This document shows, piece after piece, positions 19,787 to 30,823 of a DNA stretch of 64,000 bases. The stretch's first letter is position 1; each line of letters opens with the position of its first letter. Under the pieces are notes generated by a model. It was not told the origin of the DNA. It worked only from the letters and a program-made list of their open reading frames with translations, and searched no databases. The stretch comes from Ceratopteris richardii. Taxonomy: Eukaryota > Streptophyta > Polypodiopsida > Polypodiales > Pteridaceae. Both the position numbers and the translations under genes were made by a program. The DNA lies in NCBI GenBank assembly GCA_020310875.1, contig CM035441.1:91525995-91589994 (forward strand). The letters run 5' to 3'.

Positions 19787-22700
19787 TTTAGGGTTTTGGT
19801 CTCAGAGCTTTGGGATTTTAATATCAGAGCAATCAGGCTCTCAGATTCTAAGGTTCCCAGACTTCTAGGTTTACAACATATGATTTAAGAGCATCTTCTA
19901 ACATTTGACATTTGACATACACACTTAATCTAGATGAGTAGATATTTGAGAATTAGACAATTCAATCACATGATTATTTATCAGTGTGGAGTATGAAGTT
20001 GATGATCTATTAGCAGCCGAATACTTTTGGAAGAGTAAAGATACTTTATAGAAAGTATTGTTTGAAGACCAAGACTTGATGAAGAGAAAGCTACTTCAAA
20101 TTCAAGGAAGAACAATGGTTTGGAAAAGATGAAGGAATCAGATCAACATCAAATCACAGGTAACAGTTTCTACTATCAGATTATCATTTGCAAGTCATAT
20201 CTTAAAAGAGCGGTTATGAAGAGATTTAAAGGATTCAAGGAGTGCTTTTATACACTTTCATTATTTCAAAGTTAAAGGCTACATCAAAACAGGTATCTAG
20301 AGGTTTTTCTAGAGAGTTTTGAGAGATCTCTTTCATGGCAAGAAATTTCATCTAAGAAGACAAATTTGGAGATGGGATGAGTTTTGTGTTCAGCCAATTT
20401 CTTGTTGTAAGTTGGTTGGATATCTAGGTACAAAATTTGATCTAGAAAGGTAACTCTAGAAAGGTAATTCATCATTTAGCCAAAAGGTTGGTGAATTCAG
20501 TCATATCAGTCACATTTGAAGCAGAGTTTTGATTCAGAGATATGAGGAGATGATAAAACATGATTCTATGTTCACTTCCATTTATATACCATGTTTGTTT
20601 TGTCTCTTACTCTTAGCACTAGAGGAAGAGAAAAACTCATTTGAAGAAGTTAAGAATGCTTGCTACTTCAAGATGAAGAGAACAAAAGGTATGGAAAGAA
20701 GTTTGAAGATGTTGACATCATCAGGTGGAAGAAAGATGCAAAAGAACAAAGTCCATCATTTCCAAAAGAAAAGTAAGGCTTCCTTTTCTCATATATTTCC
20801 CATATACTTTTCTTACTTTATCCTCTACATCCGAAGACAAATCTACGAGAACATCTTGTATGAAGATAGTCTAAAGAAGAAGCAGTTTCTTGTTTTTCAT
20901 TATACTTGGTCATGGTTTAGTAGATTTGACAAAGAATTACATTGAGAGCAAGAAAAGCAGCAGATATATGTTTTGACTCATATATGTATGAGTTATGTTT
21001 TAGTTGAAGCTGTTAAGCAGGCAACGTATATGTTCCCTCAAAGAATTCTTGGAGTGTCAATACAGAGCTACTTGGTATATGACAAGTTGTAGAGATTCTT
21101 CTTGACCTAACTCTTGAGGTAAAAGCATTTTTTGCAGCAGATGTTGAAGACTTGGGTTGAGGTCTTGTGTTTGGAAAGGTTACCTCATATTTAGTATTTT
21201 CAGAAAACTTCAGAAAATTCAAGTTTTTTGATGTACCAGTCAGTTGAAGAATCTATTTTCTATGATTGTCTAGATTTTTGGATACATGCTTGTATTCAAA
21301 AAGGTGTTCCATTAAATCCTAACATGTGATTGAGAAGTGGAGTTAGCCAAAATAACATCAAGCAAGTACTATCACATTTCACCCGGGAAGAATATGAAAA
21401 GATGAAGTATCAACTTGCAACTTTTGGAATTCTCAAGGTGAGAAGTTTGTCCACTTATGTTTCAAGTAGAAGTTGCTGATTCTTGGAAGGATTTGGTTAA
21501 AGAAAAGTTTTATAACTTTATGTGAGAAACATGGACACTTGGAGACATTCAGGTAGCAAATCAAACATTCAGTCATGAAGGTTTGATGAGAGCAGATTCT
21601 ATTTAGATATTTTGTTGGAGAGATCTTGATAGATCTAGATAGATCATGTAAGATCTTGAGTATTTATGAGTCAGTTGTCTATCCTTTGTTTGAGAAGGTT
21701 CTTAGCATTGTAAGAAGTCAAAGATTCAGATTCTATCATATTTGTATTGCAGAGATAGAAAAAGATACTTGTTATGTTGCAGAAGGTTATGAATCATAAA
21801 ATGCTTTCAGCAAGGTTTTTATGATAGATCATCTAACCTTATTCTAGATTTTGGGAAGGAAGATTGATAGATATTGGCATGTGCACAATGCTAATGAAAA
21901 GTGTTCAGAAGTTTTGTTTCAGACATTAATGCTATGAAAAAACAGATTTATTAAGGAAGACGTTCCAAATTTCATAAAGACTGATATATTTGAAGAATTA
22001 TGGATACTAGTCTTAAATCATCTAGGGGGTGATGAAACATGAAGACTTATTTTCAGCCATATGTGAAAGAATGTAGATTCATACCTATAAGAATTCCAGG
22101 TATTCCTATATCAGGTATTCCTATATTTCCTTTGTCAGTTTCTCTTTATGATCCAGCCTTGAAAGAAGAAGGAAGAAGGAGAATGTCTGGAGAAAGTTCC
22201 TATTAGGGTGCTCCTCTTCAGGAGAAGGTTCCAAAGTTCTATTGAGGAGAAATTTGATATTTTAGAGAGGTATGTTTTCAGAAGTGCGCACATATATGTT
22301 TATACCAGATTCTGAAGGAAAGAGGTATGAAAGACTTAGAGTTAGAACAAGGATGATGACAAGATGACATCATAGATATGATATTTTGATGAGACTCATA
22401 GGATGAGTTGAGTTGAGTACAGTGAGAGGTGAACCAGCTAGTCTTCATAATACACTAAGTTGTGAGTTGTCAATCACAAGTCCCAGGATGGATTCAGTTT
22501 CTGATTTTGTTAGTGTATATACATGACACAGAAAAAATACATTGAGAAACATTTCGTAAGGTAAATGCAAATATGTGGATCCTAGTATATGTTTTCAGGT
22601 TTGAGAAGACAGGAGATACCAGGTTCAGAGTTAGTACATGCTATATTTGTTGTCAAGCAGTGATTGCTTGATGTGTGCACTATTGGATATCTAGATTGCA

Positions 22701-22898
22701 TATTTTCTAAGGTATTATGGTTCATATTCAGCAAGTCCAAGTTGTTTGAAATTTTAAGGAAAGTCAAATTCAGTTTTGAAGAAGACTTTTGAAGAAAAAG
22801 TTTGAAGGTCAATTCCGGAGTACAAGTTTGAAGCTTACGATAGTTTGCAAATGAATGAATTTTCTTATCCACTTCAGTTTGTACCAATATGACATTGT
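19787..22898 (+). mobile_element. Non-coding interior of the LARD-like element
   Basis: About 3.1 kb, AT-rich with abundant AAG/AGA-type purine runs on the plus strand. The longest frame is 138 codons (20529-20945), with no Gag, protease, RT or integrase motif in any frame I examined. A short direct repeat (aggtattcctatat twice near 22100-22130) is present. Long LTRs, primer site, purine tract and a non-coding interior fit a large retrotransposon derivative mobilised by enzymes of another element. It could instead be an autonomous element that lost its coding region. Confidence 0.7.
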
Positions 22899-22907
22899 AA
22901 GGGGGAT
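22899..22907 (+). other. Polypurine tract of the LARD-like element
   Basis: AAGGGGGAT immediately before TGTTGGAAAACA at 22908, in the expected place for plus-strand priming. Confidence 0.8.
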
Positions 22908-24351
22908 TGTTGGAAAACAATGTCACATCAATCCAAAATCCATTTAGGGCAAAAACCATAATTTTGATACTTAGTCATTTTTGGCACAAAAATGAGTAAA
23001 CCTTTTATGAGCCTATCTTGTAGAGCTTGAAGAGAGCTTTCTAATGGTATATGACATTTAGTCGTCAGAGATCAGATTTGGGAGAAAACCCTAACCCTAA
23101 TTTTTTGATGATTTAGGGTTTTGACCTCATATGATAGCTCTCGGCATGAGGATCATAAAAATGTTGTCAGATCATTCATCAAGTGTCAGAAGTGTGAAAA
23201 AGCACGTCAAGAAGTTATTTTTAAAGCTAGCTAAAAAATAAAGCAAACTCACTTAAAATAAAGCAAAAGCAATTTGAAAAGCGATGTGATTAAAATAAAC
23301 CGCTGACTTGTGAGTTTTTCGCATGGAGCTTTAAAACCTATATAAGAGAGTCTTGGGTCACTTTGTTAGACATCCTACACCTTTTGCAACACAAGATTTG
23401 AAGCTTGGTCCCTCAATAGAGGTGGTGTTCTTATCACATGGGGCAGCCATGGTGCTACCTTGGAGCATGTTGAGGAGCGGCTATGGAGTTCTTCTTGGAG
23501 AAGAAGAGTGTGCTGACACTCTTGCTTATGGAGAGGACTTACCCATCAGCATCTTGGTGGTGTGGATCGGCCATCTACATGATGTATTTGAAGATTGTCT
23601 TCTACATGAAGATTTTGGTTTACTTCAAAGACATTGGATGGTGGTTAACATAAGATTTGCATCTTATGTTGAGAATTCAGGTACATATTCTCTTTATGCA
23701 CATAGGTACTACTTGGAGCTTATGGAGGTAGTGGCATCCATATCAGGAGGATTCCTATTCGACATAGGTACAAGAGAATCAGTACATGTATGATTTATGC
23801 ATATTTGGATGAGTTGTTCGAGAAGGTATGTTTATATGAGTTTGAGGATTTCTAGCAGCAAACTTGTTAGCATTTTCACACACATGTCTAACTTAGTGTC
23901 TTTCATAGCCTAAAGTTAGATGAGGGTTTGCTAATTATCAGTTTTAGATGGATCCTTCCTCTTTCTGTCACTCATATTTACTCTTCTACAACCTATTAGG
24001 TCACACATCTCATATATATTCAGATTTCTGTCCATACATCTGAGTATGTTTGTTACATTTGTACATTCACTCATCCATCTATTTCTGTTCACATAGAGTG
24101 GTTGAGAGTTTTGCTCCACATTGTACATTGAACATTGGTATATATGATAGTGTGAGTAAGCAGTGGCTTACGTAACACTTTACACATGTTGTCTAATCTT
24201 TCTCTATCTTTATCTCATCATTTGTATGATTAAATGTGGTATGTTCATGTTTTGTCAATATTGGAAGATTGCTAGATTCTATGTTATATATGTTGGACAT
24301 ATGGAACCTTGGACCTGTGGTATTAATAATGGGCCTACTAAATTTCCAACA
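22908..24351 (+). repeat. 3' LTR of the LARD-like element
   Basis: 1444 bases from TGTTGG to CCAACA, a perfect 6-base terminal inverted pair. The part from about 23480 on matches the broken 5' LTR. It contains a 146-codon frame (23353-23793) with no recognised domain; this frame is also broken in the 5' copy, so I do not call it a gene. Directly beyond lies host-like sequence with intron signals on the minus strand. Confidence 0.9.
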
Positions 24352-24493
24352 ATTCATAAATAAGGCTTGATATTCATTGAAATCAATTATTATTAAACTC
24401 CAATGACCCCTAGAAATATAAGCCATACTTGTAAATAAAACTTTGGCTTTAGGAAAGGAATGACTTATATGGAAGATATTAAAGAAAACTTAC

Positions 24494-24810
24494 TTTTCAA
24501 CATATGGATAAATAATATATTCTGTCTCCTCACTAAAATTCTTGAGGAAATGACCGATTTCTCCATGCTTGAAAAGTACACACTGAATCACAAGTGGATC
24601 CAAGATAAAGAGCTTTCTTGAAACTCTCTCTTCACATTCATGGAGTAGGACCCTACAATATAAAACCAAGACATGCATCAAGGACGCTTTCAATTACTGA
24701 AAAAATGATGAACATATTATGGCCTGTAGACAATACCTGAGAGCTATGTTGACAATGTTGTCAAAGCTTGCAACATTGAAATCTCTAAACATCCTACTTT
24801 TAAGGTTCCT
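24494..24810 (-). pseudogene. Two-exon fragment of an unrecognised cellular gene
   Basis: Read on the minus strand. An open exon (upstream of 24737, starting near 24810) encodes a segment ending SFDNIVNIALR; a GT-AG intron of 84 bases follows (24653-24736, donor CAG|GTATTG, acceptor TATATTGTAG|G). A second exon, 24652-24494 (53 codons, containing HECEERVSRKLF and LDPLVIQCVLFKHGEIGHFL), ends at a strong donor AAAA|GTAAGTTT. The phase is kept across the intron, a codon being split AG|G. After the donor, intron-like sequence runs to 24352, where the old LTR element begins. I do not recognise the protein. Upstream the frame is disturbed around 24811-24870, so the copy is probably dead. Confidence 0.6.
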
Positions 24811-24860
24811 AGTACTCAATTCAACTTCAGAGGCTCATGAGTCCATTTGTCCATTCGCTT

Positions 24861-25163
24861 TTAGAGCCCATGAGCTGTACAATCTTCTTCAAGCCTTATG
24901 TCAAGCAGGTACTCTTCCTCCCATGGCATTGAAACATTCACAATAACCTGGCCATCTCCTTTCTTGGAAAGCTTTGTGTTTGCTTTCCTCAGCCTTTGAA
25001 TGTCTTCAAGGACAACAGCTTCTTCTGACATAAGATTCTCATTTCTCTTCTCCTCACAAGACTTTGTTGCATTTCTTATCATGTGTTCATGAGAAGGGAT
25101 CTCTTCAATTTTCATTATAGATGGCTTAGGATTTCTTGCTGGAGGAATATTGAGGATATCAAA
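24861..25163 (-). pseudogene. Open coding-like segment between the H3-like and two-exon fragments
   Basis: About 100 codons, in the same frame as the H3-like sequence but separated from it by one TAA (25164-25166). It contains a charged region (KSCEEKRNENLMSEEAVVLED, continuing into a helical, Lys/Leu-rich part) and ends at a stop at about 24858. Composition looks coding. It may be a C-terminal extension of the H3-like protein cut off by a nonsense mutation, or part of the gene with the 84-bp intron. I do not recognise it. Confidence 0.45.
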
Positions 25164-25166
25164 GAA

Positions 25167-25621
25167 TTATTTATCATTGATATCAAGAGGTACAATGTCT
25201 TTGTCAAATTTGTACCCTAGCTTTGACACAACAACATAGTCCTTGGCCATAAGTGTCAGCTTATGACCATGTGCACCACATAAGTAAGCATCATTCATGA
25301 ACTTAATCACAAAATCTTTTGTTGCCTCTTCCAAGCACAGAAGATCTTGGGTTTTCCATTTGACAATTAGGAATGAGGTTTCCCTCATCATTGAGCAAAG
25401 CTTGGTGGAGATCTCTTTTACAACTCTCATGAATGGAAGTCTTAGGATGAGGAGTCCCATAGAATTATGAGCTCTTCTAATTTCCCCCCATGATTTGCCA
25501 TGGTAATTTACCCTCTTCTTTGTATAGACCTTTTGTGGTCACCCGGATTCTGCACATTTGTGGTCTAACCCTCATTTCCTTTTCTCTTTGGAGCATTTCT
25601 CTCATGATTTTTCTCTTCCAT
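25167..25621 (-). pseudogene. Divergent histone H3-like sequence with CENH3 (CENP-A) traits
   Basis: Minus strand, from an ATG at 25621 to a TAA at 25164-25166, about 150 codons, the usual CENH3 length. The histone-fold part is one open frame. It begins GEIRRAHNSMGLLILRLPF, aligning with the H3 segment EIRR-x4-(ST)-x-LLI-x2-LPF, then has KEIS and a helix 2 with LEEATKDF, NDAYLCGAH and TLMAKD. These match H3 positions for the EI, L-x-EA, LC-x2-H and M-x-KD motifs. The stretch between KEI and LEEA is 24 residues, 8 longer than in canonical H3, and has a Trp (VKWKTQD) where CENH3/CENP-A proteins have a conserved Trp in a lengthened loop 1. The basic tail (starting MEEKNHERNAPKRK) has in-frame stops and a frameshift, so this copy is broken. 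It has no introns, unlike most plant CENH3 genes, which suggests a retrocopy. Identification is by alignment from memory of the family. Confidence 0.7.
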
Positions 25622-25680
25622 AGTATATAGCTTTCTAGATGTTTATTTTGTCTTGGCCTTGATCTGTTGACAAAAAGAGT

Positions 25681-25913
25681 TGTTGATATATTTGGGTAGT
25701 GATGTGTGCGAACACACTAGGACTACCAAGACAACTTTTTCCCTCTTTAGGAGGTTTTTTTCCCTCGGCTTGTATATATGCCTATTTTGCTAATGGGTTA
25801 CTTATCTTTGTAAATTCTAGTGGTAATAAATGCAATATTGTGTGTTGTTCTCCAAGCTTCTTCTTCTTCTTCCTTGTGTTGTTTGCATGCTTCATAGACC
25901 TCGAACTCCAACA
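25681..25913 (+). repeat. 5' LTR of copia Z
   Basis: TGTTGATATAT to CTCCAACA. It contains a TATATA box at 25773-25778 and a CTT-rich tract before the end. It matches 30530-30759. Confidence 0.93.
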
Positions 25914-25915
25914 AT

Positions 25916-25927
25916 TGGTATCAGAGC
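25916..25927 (+). other. Primer binding site of copia Z
   Basis: TGGTATCAGAGC, complement of initiator tRNA-Met, two bases after the LTR. Confidence 0.92.
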
Positions 25928-26259
25928 AGGTCGCGTCATCTAGGGCATCATCGATGCCCCTTCGGTCACAGTCTTAGAATTGCATGAAATTTGGTAAGCA
26001 TGCTCAAGGTGAATAGAAGATCAAAATAGCTTTGTTGTGTTGTGCTAAAATCCCGATCTGAACTCCTTTCGGCCTCTAAACACACTATCATAGTGCTTGT
26101 GTAGGCAATTTCTTCATTTTCTCCCAAAGATATACATCGGTTTTGGTTCTCTAGTATAAGTGCCTCAAAGTCTAGTACAGGTTTAGCAGAACTCGTCAAG
26201 GTAGGTGTGTTCAACTTTTTCAGATATAGTCATTTTTCTACATCAGGTTATTTTAGTTA

Positions 26260-27120
26260 GTGGCCATGGTTGAAAGCACTGATTTATTCCACATGTTGGA
26301 TATTGAGGATAAATTGGATGGTACCAATTACCCATTGTGGGCTTATATGATGCATCATGTATTGGTTGCAAAAGAACTATGGAATATTGTGCAGGGTGTT
26401 GAAAAACATCCTATTTCACCTAGAAACACAATTGTTGAAGGTGATGCAGATGGCATTGAAGATGGTGATATTCTTCATGTTCCTATTTATGTTGCAGTTC
26501 TTATTGCACCTACTGTAGAGAAAATTCATTGGGATGGCAAAGATGCTCACGCACATGCATTGATAGCTTTGTCCATCAAACGTGCCATTATTCCTCACAT
26601 TCGCTCTTGTAGAATAGATAAGGATGATTGGGATACATTTACCACTTTATACCAGGCAAGGAATGAGGCTTGTGTTGCTTATCTCTGAAAACAGTTGGAG
26701 AGTGAGCACATGAATGAAGGAGATTCCATGGATAGTTTTTTGACAAAGGTCAAAGATTTGAAGGAACATTTGATTTCTGCTAATGAAGTCTTTCCTGACA
26801 GTTCACTTGTGAAGACTATTCTGAATGCTCTTCCCAATTCATATCAGAGTTTTGCTTCTACTTTTTGTTTGATGATGAAAGTCAATTCAATTGCCTTAAC
26901 GTTTGAGGATTTAGTAGATCAAGCTTTCCTAGCTAGTCAGAAGGGCAAAGGTAAATGGAGCTCTTCTACTAGTAAGCAACAATCTGCTAATTCTATAGAA
27001 TCAAAGAAGGAAGACAGAGAAGAGAAGAAAACAGAAAAGCAGAATTTGTTTTGCAAATACTGTAAACAAATGATCATGTAATAAAGAGCTATCCAAAATT
27101 GGCTGCTGAAGAGGCAAGGA
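26260..27120 (+). pseudogene. Copia Z gag
   Basis: Begins MVESTDLFHMLDIEDKLDG, followed by the copia Gag signature NYPLWAYMMHHVL. A TGA at about 26686-26688 splits it; the frame reopens with KQLESEHMNEGDSMDSFLTK (UBN2-type Gag). A Lys/Glu-rich tail leads to a zinc knuckle start (FCKYCK) broken at 27079. Other copies at 51323 and 52741 help align the parts. Gag forms the particle and binds the RNA; this copy is inactive. Confidence 0.9.
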
Positions 27121-28753
27121 AGAAAGAGGCTAGAATGGTTCTTGCAGAGGCCTCTACACCCAAAACATAGTCTGCTAATCTTTTGTAGAATAAAGAATGG
27201 GCATTTACCATTGTTTGTAGTTATGACCCATCTTCTCATGAACAGTGTATGTCTGCAATAGACTTAGATGTTTTGTACTTTGATAGTGGGGCTACCAAAC
27301 ATATTACCTCATAGTGTAGTTTCTTCACTTCACTCGAGCCTGCCCCTACAGGGAATACTATCACATGCACCAACAAATCCTTTTATCCTATTATGGGAGT
27401 TGGTAAGATCATTCTGACTACTACTGATGGTAGTTCTTTTACATTGTAAGATGCTTTATTTGTGGCAGGGATCAAGAAAAATATGTTATCAGTTTGAGCA
27501 TTAGTGAAGATTGGCTTGGTTGTGAAATTTATTGGTAATGGATGTATAGTTCATGATCTGTGAAATGGCCATGTCATTATTTCTCATGGCATTTTATGTT
27601 GTGGACTATATAAGCTCATTGACTATGAAAAATTTGTGAATGATTCAGCATATGAAGTACATGATTCTCAGGCCTTGTCAGATGAAAAGCTTTGGCATGC
27701 ATGCTTTGGTCATTTGAATTTTGTTAGTTTTCTATGCATGTAAAAATCTAAAATGGCGTCCTCTCTATCCAAAATTGAGGCACCAACTAAACATGTTTGT
27801 GAAGGCTGTATTTTGGGCAAAATGCAGTGTTCCTCGTTCCCAAAAGATGGTTCAGTTTGAGTTACGTAGAAATTGCAGCTTGTTCATAGTGATGTGAGTG
27901 GTCCTATGTAGACACCCTCTTTTGGAAATTATCTTTACTTTGTGGACTTTCATCGATGATTTTTACAGGCATGCATGGGTATATCCATTGAAATCAAAGT
28001 CCGAAGTGTTTATGTGCTTCAAAAAATTTTTGGTTTTGGTTGAAAATCTATCAGCATGTTAAATAAGCACCTCCATTCTAATCAAGAGGGGGAATATATG
28101 TCTTCTGACTTCAATGCATTTCTGGCTAAACATGGGATAAAACATCAATGTATAGTGTTGTATACACCTCAACAGAATGGATTTTCTAAATGGAAGAACA
28201 GAGGACAAGGTGTATGGTGAAGAGTCAGGCTTTACCACATAGTTTCTGGCTCGAGGTTGTCATGTGTGCAACATATGTACTTAACAGGTGTCCCAATAAA
28301 GAATTTCAATCTATCACTACATATGAGGCTTGGCATGGTTGCAAGCCATCTGTTGCTCACTTGCATGTTTTTGGTTGTCTAGCATATTCATTAGTGCTTG
28401 AACAACAGCATAAGAAATTGGATGATAAAGCAGTGAAATGTATTTTTGTTGGGTACAGTTTTGAAAGCATAGGCTATCATTTGTATCATCCACAAATTAA
28501 ATGCATTTTGGTTAGTCGTGATGTTGTTTTTATGGAACATGTTGTTCATCCATTACTTCCATGTACTAAGGAGACATCTATTAGCTCCAAAGACATGTAT
28601 GATACTTTGCTACCTCTTTTTACAGGTGGACAATCTAGTGTTGGTCCTAATGAGCTAACTTCTCAGCCTTTACAGGTTCCATGTGATGATGCAGATCATT
28701 CCATTTTTTATGCAGATGTATATGATCCACTTATTGATGAGAGAGTTGATTGA
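27121..28753 (+). pseudogene. Copia Z protease and integrase
   Basis: Heavily stopped in all frames, but the protease motif FDSGATKHIT is readable near 27280. The GAG-pre-integrase motif LWHACFGHLNF is near 27690 and CEGCILGK near 27805. The integrase core has lost its frame several times; its end is open at 28190-28740 (HSFWLEVVMCATYVLNRCP, VFVGYSFES-like). Inactive. Confidence 0.88.
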
Positions 28754-29720
28754 GGAGGCAAAAACTATGCCAAAATGGCTAGTGCAGACTTTGCGTGACA
28801 GCAAATTAGATGCACCTCTGTCATATCGTACGCGTTCTGGCTCTCATAGTGCTTCTTTTGCATCAAATTGCTATGCTATGGCTACCTCTAGTCTCTATGA
28901 TGAGAATGAGCCTGTTTCATTTGATGAAGCACAAAATTCTGAAAATTGGATGGTTGCTATGCAATTTGAATATGATGCTATCAAGAAAAATGGTACCTGG
29001 TCTTTATGTGACTTTCCTACTGGCAAGAAGGCCATTGGCACTAAGTGGGTATACAAGTTGAAGTATAAGCCTCATGGAACAGTTGACAAGTATAAGGCTA
29101 GGCTTGTTGCAAAGGGGTATGCTCAAGAAAGAGACATTGATTTTGATGCACTGATTTTGATGAGACCTTTGCTCCTACTTGTTGAATGACTATTGTTCAT
29201 AGCATTTGCGCACTTGCAGCTCATCATGGTTAAAATGTACATTACTTGGACATCAAAACTTCATTTCTTAATGATGACTTTCATGAAGAAGTGTATGTTC
29301 TTCAGCCCAGTGGCTTTGTGCACAAAAGGCATGAAAACCAAGTGTGCATGTTGAAGAAGGAATTATATGGTTTGAAGCAAGCACCACGTGCTCGGTATGA
29401 AAAGATACATGCCTATGTGATTGCACATGGTTTTCAGAATAGTCCAACTAAAGCACCTTACATGTTAAGTGTGCTAATGATGTGCTTCTGATAATTGTTA
29501 TGTTTGTTGATGGCATGCTGCTCACTAGTCCGCATGAGAAGAATATTGCTGATTTTAAGGCTGATCTGCATGCCTCATTTGAGATGTCAGATTTGGGGCA
29601 TTTGCATCATTATTTGGGAATTCAGTTTACGCAAGTTGATGGTGGAATGGCTTTGTGTCAAATGAAATATATTGACACATTATTGTAGCATTTTTGCCTT
29701 GATGTTTGCAAACCTATTGC
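28754..29720 (+). pseudogene. Copia Z reverse transcriptase
   Basis: RVT_2-type RT: WSLCDFPTGKKAIGTKWVYK, KARLVAKGYAQE, LKQAPRARYEKI. The catalytic box reads FVDG (29500-29511) instead of YVDD, so a catalytic Asp is lost. Frame breaks at about 29187 and 29491. The related copy at 55859-57683 keeps YVDD. Confidence 0.9.
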
Positions 29721-30520
29721 CACTCCTATGGAGACAAGTTTACGATTGAGTCTTCATGATGCTCGAGATACATTTGATGTTGTTCTCTATCAGCAGGCTG
29801 TTGGATGCTTGATTTGCTTATGCATTACTTGGCCAAATATTTAGTTTGTTGTCTCACAGATGAGCAAGTTTATGCATTTCCCAGGTGTCAAGCATTGGTA
29901 GGCAGTTATGCGCATCTTTCGCTACTTGAGTGGTGCTTGGATAATTGGATTGTTTTGTCCCAAGGAGGGATCACTACCACCAGATTTACATGCTTCTTTT
30001 GACTCTAACTGAGTTGGTTGCTATGACACTCATGTGTCCACTAGTGTCTTTTGCTTCATGCTTGGTAGCTCATGTATATCTTGGTTGAGCAAGAAGCAGC
30101 CTATTGTGGCCACTTCCAGTTGTGAGTTGGTGTATAGGGTAGCTTTCACAACGATTGTTGAGTGTGTGTGTGGCTTAGATGCCTTATGGCTTATTTGGGT
30201 GTTGGTCAGTCTTCTACCACCACCATCTTCACTGACAATCAAAGTGCATTGACAGTTGCAAGGAACCCTATAACCCATGCTTGCACTAAGCACATTGAGG
30301 TGCACTATCATTATGTCAGAGAGAGGTTCTCTACTGGAGAGATCAGCTTGGCATATGTGCCCATGTAGGAGAACATTGTAGAACTTTTCATGAAGGCTCT
30401 ACCTAGGGAGAAGTTTGAAGCTTTCTGCAAATCTTTGGGCTTACTTCCTTTTGTGGATTGATTCCACGTAGCTTGGTGCTTCCTTATACACGAGTGCTCC
30501 TTGTTCGCTGAATCACTTCT
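29721..30520 (+). pseudogene. Copia Z RNase H and 3' non-coding part
   Basis: Decayed RNase H with readable pieces SWLSKKQPIVATSSCELVY and the end KHIEVHYHYVRERFSTGEI, typical of copia pol C-termini. It stops before the purine tract at 30521-30529. Confidence 0.85.
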
Positions 30521-30529
30521 AGGGGGATT

Positions 30530-30759
30530 TGTTGATATATTTAGGTAGTGATGTGTTTGAAAACACTAGGACCATCGGGGCACTTTTTTTCCTCTTTAGG
30601 AGGTTCTTCCCCCCAGCTTGTATATATGCCTATTGCCCTAACGGGTTATTCATCTTAGTACATTCTAGTGGTAATACATTCAGTATTGTGTGTTGTGCTC
30701 TAAGCTTCTTCTTCGTCCTTGTGTTGTTCGTGTGCTTCTGCAGACCTCGAACTCCAACA
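30530..30759 (+). repeat. 3' LTR of copia Z
   Basis: TGTTGATATATTTAGG to ACTCCAACA, 230 bases, followed by the target duplication AGAGT. Confidence 0.93.
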
Positions 30760-30823
30760 AGAGTGAGAGAAGGATCAAACATATGGATATGAGAGTACAA
30801 AGCAAGAAAATCAAAGAATTCAA

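Larger units (their letters stand above)
25681..30759 (+). mobile_element. Ty1/copia element, family Z, complete but decayed
   Basis: 5079 bases, LTRs 233 and 230 bases, target duplication AGAGT at 25676-25680 and 30760-30764, initiator-Met primer site, and purine tract AGGGGGATT before the 3' LTR. Domain order gag, protease, integrase, RT, RNase H is copia. Many stops and frameshifts. At least three more copies of this family are in the window (46582-47037, 51074-52158 with 63508-64000, and 52159-57683). Confidence 0.95.

Noticed and set aside
23353-23793. 146-codon frame in the LARD 3' LTR
   Set aside because: Broken in the 5' LTR copy and without a recognised domain; LTR sequence rather than a gene.
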